Shown in pieces: positions 12,701-24,700 of a stretch of DNA of 64,000 nucleotides (its first letter is position 1; every line of letters begins with the position of its first letter). The notes below the pieces were generated by a model. The model saw only the letters and a list, made by a program, of their open reading frames with translations, was not told where the DNA came from and did no database searches. Both the position numbers and the translations under genes were made by a program. The DNA comes from Beroe forskalii (lineage: Eukaryota > Ctenophora > Nuda > Beroida > Beroidae): positions 1-64,000 of the forward strand of contig WFMF01000277.1 in NCBI GenBank assembly GCA_011033025.1, in the 5' to 3' direction.

Positions 12701-15700
12701 ATTTGAATCTTGCAAATATATGAGTGAAAATCCTGCCTTTCCTATGAAGGCTTGCGGTGGAATATTGGAGAACACAAAAAGCTTGCATAGGACCATTTGA
12801 ATCTTGCAAACAATCGAATGAAAATCTTGCCTTTCCTATGAAGGCTTGCGGTGGAATATTGGAGAACACAAAAAGCTTGCATAAGATCATTTGAATCTTG
12901 CAAACAATCGAATGAAAATCCTGCATTTGATATGGATGCTTGCATGGGAGTCTTCATTGTGACAGGCATTTTTCTTCTGTTGTGTCAGCAAAAGACTGCT
13001 CAGCCTGTGAAATACTGCAAACTTCTTTGTGAGCTTTTTGTTACCAGATGCTAGATTTGTCTTTTGTCCCATAGAGCAAATCTTGCAAAACCACGAAATA
13101 AGCTTGCAGGTCCCTAATTGAGTTAAATTCCGCTGGCTATGACGAGCAGTCTTTTGGTTATCACATGCAAGTTTTTTGGTGACTAATGCATTATACCATC
13201 GGGGAGGGGGCCTAAATAACGAAGCAAGCAAAATGTTCAATTGTTCTTACAAATTGTTTCTGACAAACATTTAATTTCCTTGCCGTGCATTGACCTTTTT
13301 AGTTCAATCACTGCAGTGAAATTAATGGTTATGGTTCAGGATGTATAGGCTCACTGGAGCTACCAGTCTTTACTTCTATCAGCCTTGGCTGAGCTTGTAC
13401 ACTTTTTGACGATCACTGGAACATTGTCAGATGTGTATTCTGAGGACGGGAGATTCCTCTTAAACACCTTCCTGTCAATAAACTGCCGGAAACTCTTAAC
13501 AGAAAAGTAGTAGATTATGGGGTTGGAAAAGTTACTGATGTAGTAGATGTAGGTAGCGAAGATGTTGCAGAAAGCAGCTGCAGCAGGGTCCCACTGAATG
13601 CTTTTAATCATCTTGAGAGTCATGACAATAGCCGCAGGTAAGTTAGATATCGTGAAGATGGTGGAAACCATTATGACAGCAATACCTCCTTTGGTCAGGA
13701 TACTGCCGGCTGTTATCCGCTTTACCATGACCAGCAACCACACGGTAAACACAACGATCACCACGTTGCTGAAGATCATCCATGCTACCAGGATGGTTCC
13801 GAAGGGGATAACGTTCCCGAAGTTAACCCAGCATTGGAAGGAGATAGTGTCAAAGTAAACGTCAGGGTCGGCAATCAGGGTCGAGAAGAGGCTGTAGATG
13901 ACGACGACAGCCCAGAGCGATGACGTCATTATGACCGCGTTCCGTGTGGTCCTCTGCGCAGTGTGGAAGGGGAAGAGAAGGCAGGAGAGCTTGCTCGCGT
14001 TCAGCAAGACTACCAGCAAGATGGTCATGTTGAAGAAGACATTGGTCAGGAACTTGTTCACGATGCACATTGTACGGCCGTACACCCACTTCTTGGTGAC
14101 GATAGCAGCGATTGTTGGCATGATTCCAACAATACCGTACCCGATATCCGCCACTGCAAGGTTATCGATGATAGTTGTTGATATCTCGTCAAGCCGGATG
14201 GCTTTGAACTTTCGGGATGCTAGGAGCACTACACTGTTACCGACCAGGCATAGGATGAGAGTTGTTATACACCAGGCAATGAGGAAATAGCAAACACCGG
14301 GAGGGGTCGTGAGTTTGTCATCGTCCGCTGCTCCCATAACTAAAATAGCTGGAACTACTGGGATATAAGTCAATGAATTCTAAGATCTTAGAGTTCACAA
14401 AAGCTTCAAATTTAAGCAAAGGAAATTATTCGATTTAGAATCAATTCAAATGTATCTGAATTCGTATGAAGGCGTAAAGCAGACAAAGGAATCTCGTTGA
14501 TACACCACAATTTATCAATACTCTCTAACAAGCTCACAAGCACAATAATTGTAATAATTGACAGTAAGACTCACTGTCAATTAACAATTTGTTCAATGCT
14601 GAGCTTGTTATACGTGAACACCATAACTATGTCACGTGAACAGAGAACAGTATGACAGTCCGTATGTCACGTGAACACTGTAACTATGTCACGTTAATAA
14701 TGTGCAATTGATCGGCGGCAGGCGCGTGGATGTTCTCAAAGCATCAAAGATCTTTACTCACTACCTACTTAGTTTCGTGTAGGTACTGACTACCTAGATT
14801 CGTGAATCAAAGAGAGAAATTCAATAAATTACTCAAAATTTCATGCCGTGTGATCACTTATGATACAGATGACCTGATACTCATTACTCATGTATGGATA
14901 TGGGAACTATCGCAAATATCAAAGCTATCGCTCAGTTGCTCAGCTATTCTATTCGATGAAAACGCAGTTACAGTGTTACCCAAAGAGTATTCAGAAGAAT
15001 TGAAATTACAAAAATAGAGAAGTTGGTGGAGCACATTTTCCCAATCTTAGTATTTTAGAAATCAGTAGGCAAGTCCGAATCGATGAATTGTTGCGAGTAA
15101 CACAGATGTAGAAGCATGCTTATGGTAAATTGTAATTAAGTAATAACCCACAGCAGCTGCAGTGCAGAATAGAATGGAGGTTCCTGTATAGGATTACAGA
15201 GGATAGCTGGGGTGAAAATCATCGCAATTTACATGCACTACTACTTTAATATAACATCATATTAGCATTTGCTAGGTCAACTGACAACAGTTTGGTACTG
15301 ATATAGTGACATGCATGTCCGGTTGCTAATTTTCGTATTTGAATATTGTTTAAAGGCATTTGATTGAGATTCAGCTATTAGAATTCGTGAAAATAAAGTA
15401 AAAAACAGATAAAAAGCTCACTCTGACATAAAAGCTGTGTCTTTTTGAAACAGTATGAAAAGAAACGAAAAACGAAAGTCGATGAAACGAGACTTAGGTA
15501 GTCCTTTCGAAATACACTTTTAAAGCATAATTAGTAGTGCACCATTACGCAATACGATTCGTAAAGTCAGATGGTATTGAATTTCAGAGACTGATATCAA
15601 TGAGACAATAAGACTTGTATTCTTGATATGTCTCCTTGATATCTCACTGAGTGTAGAAGTTTCTAAGGCTGTAAAAGAATAGATAAGCCTAGAAGAGCAA

Positions 15701-18700
15701 GCAACTCAAAGTGTCACACAAGAACGTGATACTTGGAGAATTGAAGCATTGTGCAGATGATATAATAGACATTAAATATGTGACGGGATTGGATAATTAT
15801 GATTATCCTTGATTTCGACCGTATTATATAGTACCTACTAATTCTAAAGTTTTATCATAATAAACTTTGGTGATTTACTGACGGGAGGCTACCTACTTTC
15901 CATTGCAATCACTGACAAGGTTGTCTTTGGGGAGTCCTACTGTGAGAACCAGTTAGTTTGGTTGAGCAGCAACAACTGTTCCCTACTGGGTGTAGTCAGC
16001 ACGGTAGGGGGTAGTATTACACTCTTTTCCATGGCTGGACTCAGCATTTGCAGGATGTTAGACCTAACTCGTCCCTGTAATCCCATCAAGAAGATCCTCG
16101 CTTTCGGAACAATAATCGGAGTGATAGTAATCGTCTCCTTCACACTCTCACTCATCCCTTTACTGGATAGGTACGAGGATATATTCGTAAACGGGATGAT
16201 CTACGATAAGGATATCAGACTCTTCAAATCTGTGGCTAACAAAGCGACACATATCAAGGTGCTGAAAGCGTATTACGGTAAAATCTCCAAAGATGACTTG
16301 ACGTGGAATGAGATAGAGATGCTGATTAGCCTGATGTTCACACGTAACTACGGCACTGTCTCCCCGTCAAAGATCCATTTCTATGGTAACGACGGCGTGT
16401 GTTTGTTCAAGTATTTCGTGAAAGTGGGAGATCCTCAGCTCCTCTTCGTTTGGGCTGACTTGTTCGTGAATTTTATGTGCTTTGCCGTGATCAGTGTGTG
16501 CTATGCCATCATTCTCATGAAAACAACAATCCAAAGGAGAAGATTAAGCATGAACAGAGAAAACAGAGAAGTAATGACACTTGAGAGGAATCGAGTTAAT
16601 CTCAGCATCATGGCAATAACCCTTACTGATCTTGTGTGTTGGATCCCGTTTATTTTGATATGCTTCCTCCATTCGCTGGAGGTTCTAGATGCCACATATC
16701 TCTATCCCTTCTTTTCTATCGTAGTTCTTCCCATCAACTCAGTGGTTAACCCTATTCTGTATCATGATTACCTCAGGAGAAAGCTCTGGGAAGTGTTTGG
16801 AAAGCTGCTCTCACAGTCGAATAGAGTTGCAGATCTTCAAGCAGTCATGGAGATGTCAACATTTGATGCACCCCAAGCAGAAACAACCGTGGAAAACAAA
16901 GTGATAGAGAATACGAACGCGGTGCATGAATCTACTGAACTACCTTCAGAACTCTGCTGAATGGAATACCAATCTGTTGATATTTGATCCTTTGTTAATT
17001 GAAATTTAAAACAATATGAATAAAACTCATGTAAATGTAAGATCTCCACATCAGAAAAGCGCTTTCAGTCAGTTACAATTATAATAATTTCCTAACAATT
17101 TCACGTCGCATTCCTTGGAAATCCATTCTTCCAACGAAAATAAGATGCTCGTAGCATTTTCCAGTTCTCGAGACTTCGAGAACAGAAACATATTCAAAAT
17201 CCGTTATTTTAGAAGTTTAAACTTCAAAGTTTTTTTTGAAATAATACTCTAAGTTGACTTGATAATTGCCAAAGTAACGAGGCAAGCAAAATTTCCAATT
17301 GTTCTTACAAATTATTTCCGACAAAAATTTAATTTGCTTGCAATACTTGCCGTGCATTCACTGCAGTGAAATTAATGGTTATGGTTCAGGATGTATAGGC
17401 TCACTGGAGCTACCAGTCTTTACTTCTATCAGCCTTGGCTGAGCTTGTATACTTTTGACGATCACTGGAACATTGTCAGATGTGTATTCTGAGGACGGGA
17501 GATTCCTCTTAAACACCTTCCTGTCAATAAACTGCCGGAAACTCTTAACAGAAAAGTAGTAGATTATGGGGTTGGAAAAGTTACTGATGTAGTAGATGTA
17601 GGTAGCGAAGATGTTGCAGAAAGCAGCTGCAGCAGGGTCCCACTGAATGCTTTTAATCATCTTGAGAGTCATGACAATAGCCGCAGGTAAGTTAGATATC
17701 GTGAAGATGGTGGACACCATTATGACAGCAATACCTCCTTTGGTCAGAATACTGCCGGCTGTTATCCGCTTAACCATGACCAGCAACCACACTGTAAACA
17801 CAACGATGACCACGTTGCTGAAGATCATCCACGCGACCAGGATGGTTCCGAAGGGGATAACGTTCCCGAAGTTAACCCAGCATTGGAAGGAGATGGTGTC
17901 AAAGTAAACGTCAGGGTCTGCAATCAGGGTCGAGAAGAGGCTGTAGATGACGACGACAGTCCAGAGCGATGACGTCATTATGACCGCATTCCGTGTGGTC
18001 CTCTGCGCAGTGTGGAAGGGGAAGAGAAGGCAGGAGAGCTTGCTCGCGTTCAGCAGGACTACCAGCAAGATGGTCATGTTGAAGAAGACATTGGTCAGGA
18101 ACTTGTTCACGATGCACATTGTACGGCCGTACACCCATTTCTTGGTAACGATAGCAGCGATTGTTGGCATGATTCCAACAATACCGTACCCGATATCCGC
18201 CACTGCAAGGTTATCGATGATAGTTGTTGATATCTCGTCAAGCCGGATGGCTTTGAACTTTCGGGATGCTAGAAGCACCACACTGTTACCGACCAGGCAT
18301 AGGATGAGAGTTGTTATACACCAGGCAATGAGGAAATAGCAAACACCGGGAGGGGTAGTGAGTTTGTCATCGTCCGCTGCTCCCATAACTAAAATAGCTG
18401 GAACTACTGGGATATAAGTCAATGAATTCTAAGATCTTGGAGTTCACCAAAGCTTTAAATTTAAGCGAAGGAAATCATTCGATTTAGAAACAATTCAAAT
18501 TTATCTGAATTCCTATGAAGGCGTAAAGCAGACAATGGAATCTCGTTGATACACCACAATTTATCAATACTCTTCAGCAAGCTCACAAGCACAATAATTG
18601 TAATAATTGACAGTAAGACTCACTGTCAATTAACAATTTGCTAAATGCTGAGCTTGTTACGTGAACACCATAACTATGTCACGTGAAGAGAGAACAGTAT

Positions 18701-21700
18701 GACTATGTCAGTATGTCACGTGAACACCATAACTATGTCACGTGAACAGAGAACAGTATGACAGTCCGTATTTCGCGAGAACACTGTAACTATGTCACGT
18801 TTATAATGGGCAATTGATCGGCGGCTGGCGCGTGTGTGTTCTCAAAGCATCAAAGATGTTTACTTACTACCTACTTAGTTTCGTGTAGGTACTGACTACC
18901 TAGATTTGCGAATCAAAGAGAGAAATTCAATAAATTACTCAAAATTTCATGCCGTGCGATCACTTATGATACAGATGAACTGATACTCATTACTCATCTC
19001 TTTCTTTGCTATGGATATGGGAACTATTGTAAATATGAAAACTATCGCTCAGTTGCTCAGCTATTCTATTCGATGAAAACGTAGTAACAAAGAGTATTCA
19101 GAAGAATTGAAATTACAAAAATAAGTTGGTCGAGCACATTTTCCCAGTTATCAGTAGGCAAGTCCGAATCGATGAATTGTAGCGAATAACACAGATGTAA
19201 AGGTATGCTTATGGTAAATTGTAATTAAGTAATAACCTACAGCAGCTGTAGTGCAGAATAGAATGGAGGTTCCTGTATAGGATTACAGAGGATAGCTGGG
19301 GTGAAAATCATCGCAATTTACAGGCACTATTACATCACCATAGCATTTGCTAGGGCAACTGACAACAGTTAGGTACTGATATAGTAACATGCATGTCCGG
19401 TTGCTAATTTTCTTATTTGAATATTGTTTTTAGGCATTTGATTGAGATTCAGCTATTAGAATTCGTGAAAATAAAGTAAAAAACAGATAAAAAGCTCACT
19501 CTGACATAAAAGCTGTGTCTTTTTGAAAAGGTATGAAAAGAAACAAAAAACGAAAGTCGATGAAACGAGACTTAGGCAGTCCTTCCGAAATCCACTTTTA
19601 AAGCATAATTAGTAGTGCACCATTACGCAATACGATTCGTAAAGTCAGATGGTATTGAATTTCAGAGACTGATATCAATGAGACAATAAGACTTGTCTTC
19701 TTGATATGTCTCCTTGATATCTCACTGAGTGTAGAAGTTTCTAAGGCTGTAAAAGAATAGATAAGCCTAGAAGAGCAAGCAACTCAAAGTGTCACACAAG
19801 AACGTGATACTTGGAGAATGGGAGCATTGTGCAGATAATATAATAGACATTAAATATGTGACGGGATTGGATAATTATTATTATCCTCGATTTCGCACGT
19901 ATTATAGTACCTACTAATTCTAAAGTTTTATCAACACGCTCTCCACAAATCATAAACATAATTTGGTCCATAACCAAACTTCATGGCACCAACAACAGTA
20001 TGAGTAAAACAGTACTCAGGGTGGAAGTTTCTTAACATAAGAACGAAATGTGAGGGTCACCAACGAATATAGCAGGGATCTACTCATCCTTAAAGTTCGA
20101 GGACATGCCTTACGTGTTTTGTTTACCGGAATGATTGAGAGATGGAGCCAATGGAACCATTCATGAAAATTCATGTTTACTGCGCATATATTTCAGGGAA
20201 ATAATCCCAAGGGCCCGACTAAAAGATGAGTAAAGTTGGCGACAGTTTGAATAAGAAAGAAACCCATATCGATGTCCGCGGATGATATGTCAGGTTCAAT
20301 GAGCCAATGCAATCTATCCATTCAATTCAACTCAAACGTAAAATTCAGTCCAGACGAAATATTTTTGCATTTCTTTGTGTAAATGATATTCAATTGACCT
20401 CTTTTTGGTATTTTGACCGATCAAAACAAGAATCTGGAATCATCAAGCATTTGGCCTTGAAGGACCCCGGCCCCCCGAATGCAAAAATTTTACTATACAA
20501 CTAGGTCCTACCCTCTAACTTTAATAAGTGTAGCTAGCAAGCGACAAAATATTTTCGACTGAATTGGTCGACTGAAATTGGTCGAGTGAATTCTCGACTT
20601 TCGAACTTTTGGTAATTAAATCATTTCAACTCACATAGGTTAAATTATTTTCGTATCATTTTATTGATTTCATTTTAATTTTGTTGTTGATTTTTATTTA
20701 CACTTTAGAACAAGTAAAACAACTAGATGGGAGATAAAATCAGAGTTGAAGGGTATAATTTGGAGATATCACGATGTTGGGAGGAGGGCAGTGAAGGAGA
20801 GGTGGGTAGCGAGTGTCATAGGAGGGAGGGGTGCTATTAAAATCCGTGTTGTAGTGGTTAATAAACTCAATTCTTCTAGCAGTACTGAGAGTAGTCGACC
20901 TTGCCGTGCTTGCGCAGGTTGTACTTATTGGTGGGAGCGAAGGTGATCTTCTTCACTTTGATCGGACTGCTCTTCTTGTTGACACCCAGTTTCTTCTTAG
21001 GGGAGGTGGTCTTCTTGGGGGAGGTCTTTTTTGGGGAAGCGGCCATCTTGAAAACTTGGTAAAATTGCGAAAGGGAGTGTAGTGGTAGAAATGATGGAGT
21101 GTAATGTGGGAATGGGACCGCTTCTTTTATAGACAAACAGCCGCACGTGCAGATTAGCGCTTTTGTGCAAATGCCAATTCAAGTTGCACGTGCAGATACC
21201 AGTAAATGCAACCCGTTTCAGGGATAAGAATGTGTAGTTGCTATGCAACTGAAGTGAGCGCGCGCAGTTAACTGTAATTTTAGCGCTATCGAGCCTATGA
21301 AAATGTAAATTATTTCTCGCGCACTACAAAGATTGTTTGTTAGTTTGCCACTTCTTGTCACACAAAAACGTGTCTATTGTGAATTGTCTAACTATCGACA
21401 TCGATTGGCGAAGGTCTATCCCTACGACGGACTATTCTCATCCGTATGAGAGATATCTTACAGAGATTTACAAAGACGATACACTTTCCGGCTCAAGACA
21501 GGACTTGAGGAGAGAATCTTCCGACTGGGGATTCCTATAGTTCTAGCTGGCCATTCTTTCTGACATACATTCTTTCTGTATGCGTTTCAAACTTGTGTAA
21601 TATTCAAAAAATGTCCGCAAATTACGTACGCCCAAACTTTAAATTCCCATGTGAATTCATCACGTTGGGTAGTTCAATATTATTATCATAGTTAGGAACG

Positions 21701-24700
21701 ACTTACCATCATTGATGCTGAAGTAAAATCTCTGTTTGTTCCCCTCCATAATTGTGTTCAACTTATTTTCCTTCGGCAAAAACTGAAATATTCAGAATTC
21801 CATATTGTTATCCGATATCCTTTTGAACTGTCAATAATCAGACTGCATAGCAACGAACGATATTCATTAATAGTGTAGTTAATACAGGTATAAAGGTTCT
21901 TCAATTGGATTCCAATCAATGGGCGCTGATTGGGAACCAATGAATGGGCGATGATTGGATTCCAATCAATGGCCATTGATTGGATTCTGACTAATGGGCG
22001 TTAATTGGATTCCAATCAATAGGCGTTGATTGGATTCCAATCAATGAGCGATGATTGGATCCCAATCAATGGCCGTTGATTGGATTCCGATCAATGGCCG
22101 ATGATTGGATTCCAATCAATGGGTGGGCGACGATTAGTTTCTAATCAATGGTCGTTAATTGGAATCCAATCAATGCCGTTGATTGGATTCCGGTCAATGG
22201 GTGTTGATTGGATTCCAATCATTTGGCGTTGATTTGATTCCAATCAATGGGCGTTGATTGGATTCCAATCAATGAACGATGATTGGATTCCAATCAATGG
22301 GCGCTGATTGGATTCCAATCAATGGGCGCTGATTGGATTCATCAATGGGCGTTTGTAGTATCCCAATCAATTGGCGTTGATTGGATTCGAATCAATGTGC
22401 GTTAATTGGTTACATATTGGTTAAATAACTGAAGTGGCCATGTTAACGCTCTCTTACCTTCCACGCATAGAAGATTGCAGTTGTCCCTGTGTTCTTCAAC
22501 TTCAGGTTCTGGTTAGCTATGACCCCCGCCTCGGTATTGAATAGGACCCGCACCACGGTAGGTTCCGCCTTCTTGGCGCCCCACCTCGACTCCATCCCGT
22601 CAATCTCCAGGATAGGTCCCGTGTTGGGGGCAGCAGCTGGGGGAGTCTCTTCCTCATCAGTCTCACGGACTGGAGCTACATCCCTGGTGTGGGAGCTAAA
22701 GTTAGTGACATTGCAAGCGTGTTATGTGTAAAGGACTTAAATAGATTCACTGATTGAGAACCATGGAATAATTCTTGAGAAATAGACTTAATGAACCACT
22801 TAGAATAGTTCAGAATCTGGGGACAGCAACACTAGTCCCCCGTGTAGTAGCTTGATTACTTCCTAACTTACACTGGGCCAGCAGTTGACAAAGTGGTGTG
22901 TTCTACTTCCTTAATGGCCTCCTCTGGCTGGTCCGTTTTACCTTGCACGAACAGACCACCGAAATCCTGAAAAAAGATGTCAGATGACCTCTGAAACACC
23001 ACTAGGAATGTTATGAAATTTTAGGTTTTTACTTAGCCTACACTTATATTTAGCCTTAGTTACTTAACTAAGCCAGTTACTTAACTAATGAATAAGTAAC
23101 CGGTGGTTGATTTAAATCTATTGAAATGTTGTTAATTGGATGGCTTTCTAATATCCCATTACCGGCATGTGAGGTTCGTGTTCGTCTATAGCTGCTCCAA
23201 GCTCCTTCCTCCTACTCTCTAGGAACTTATTCCTCTTCCAGGGGTAGATCTGTCCTTGCCTACTATCTGCAGGGAGTCACAATGAACCATTGCCAATCCT
23301 CCCTATCTAGACTCGCATTCGTATTGTATTCATAGAGGACAAAACGTCATGAAAATCAAAACTTTTCCCAAGTGATCAAATGAGAGAATCATTATCTGCT
23401 AAACTGGATTATTTTTTGTTGCTGTGAAGCTGTAAGTCATAGAAAACCTGGACGGATGAAAGGATGTCCTATTCGTTCTAACTCCGGGTTTTTGCCTTGT
23501 TCACTGCTATTCAACGTCATTCTGAGGGGTTGATGGGGAATTAATATACCTACACATTAATCATTATATTTAACGCTTAATGTTTGCTACAACTTTAGCA
23601 CTACTAAAGGTAAATTACAAATTAAAATGACATCAATTTTAATTCTTTTAGGACTTGTTTACGACTAACGTCCTAACACCCGCGGTGTATTAACTCACAC
23701 GATGGAAGAGTCTACTCCGCCTATCTGTTGAGGCTGACTCCAAAACTCACTCCCAACTCGGACTGAGGAACATGACTTCGTGATTATACAGTAATTGAAA
23801 TGAAATAAGTTCTTTTAGTGTTGAGATTTCTGGTTTAGAGATCATTGATAATTGATATATCAACATATCAGATCAGTGATCACTTACATCCTTTGCCACG
23901 GTCAACAACGGGAATAGCTCGGTCAACAATAGTCCTGAGAGAATTGTGGCTCAAATATTACTTACATCGTCAAATTTGATATAATATCATCATCTTGTCT
24001 AATCGGCACCGGTCTAGTCATTAAACTTTATAGAATTGTAGAAATTTATTACTACATTGAATTGCTGCGTAATACACAGTTTTTCAGAATACCCCTTTAG
24101 TATCCTATATGTTCATTAGAACACCCCTACCTCTCCTCCTGCTTGAAGCGGTACTCGCTGGTTCTGTTCATCAGGAGGGTTGAGGTGGGTTTACCCGTCC
24201 TACCAGCCACTATCTCCATCTGTTTAGCGTGCTCCTGCAGCTGCCGTTCCCAGTTCTTCAGTGCTTTACCTTCCTTTGTGTCCTGGGGATACGTCATGAG
24301 CACGTGTTAATCACGTGATATGCTGATCACGTGATATGCTGATCATTTGACACGTGACACGTGTCATATCTATCATGTCACGCGCTTTCAGACAATTGAT
24401 CAACCATGTAAGAGCGATGGCTAAGAATTGAGGATTTGGATTACACGAGTCAAGAATCTAGGTCAACAATAGAATAATAATGGTTTTGTCGACTCCAGCA
24501 ACTTAGATAGGTAAGGTTTCAGCAGCAAAATGTTTCCCAAGTTTATTGTTTATATGAAAAAGTATGAAGATATAAAAACGTTTCCAACATCAAGACTTTT
24601 GATGGAACTATGATCATAAGGGTTTCAAGAATAAATACATACCGGCAAGCTTTCAGGCTCCGAAGGTTCAACCAAGACAGGTCTCGGGGCTTTCGACTGT

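Larger units (their letters stand above)
9712..13213. mobile_element. 3.5-kb foldback DNA transposon with 6-bp target duplication
   Basis: Terminal inverted repeats begin AGGC(A/C)CCCTCCCCGATGG and continue TATAATGCAT. AAATAA flanks both ends (9706-9711 and 13214-13219). The duplicated locus lacks the insert and shows AAAGTAA at 17271-17277 in otherwise matching sequence. Subterminal arrays of about 94-bp repeats lie in opposite orientation at each end, as in Foldback/Galileo-like elements. No transposase recognised, so presumably non-autonomous; superfamily not assigned. Confidence 0.92.
8305..19932. repeat. Recent tandem duplication of GPCR block
   Basis: Unit 1 runs from about 8305 to 15857 (including a later transposon); unit 2 from about 15858 to 19932. 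Both begin at TAATAAACTTTGGTGATT and end at CTAATTCTAAAGTTTTATCA, which in unit 2 continues into unique ACACGCTCTCC. Coding and non-coding parts are both nearly identical. The junction at about 15857/15858 has almost no microhomology. Confidence 0.93.
3505..21706 (-). other. 18.2-kb MYCBPAP intron hosting nested genes
   Basis: The intron is bounded by donor GATG/GTAAGT (21,707/21,706) and acceptor CCTAG/GTGTG (3,505/3,504). It contains three GPCR reading frames, one ectodomain-less duplicate, a small basic-protein gene, a 3.5-kb transposon and a tRNA-like SINE. The host reading frame rejoins across it without phase error. Confidence 0.75.

Noticed and set aside
20997-21248. 83-residue minus-strand frame overlapping the SPKK gene
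   Set aside because: Shadow frame running through the promoter and the SPKK coding start.
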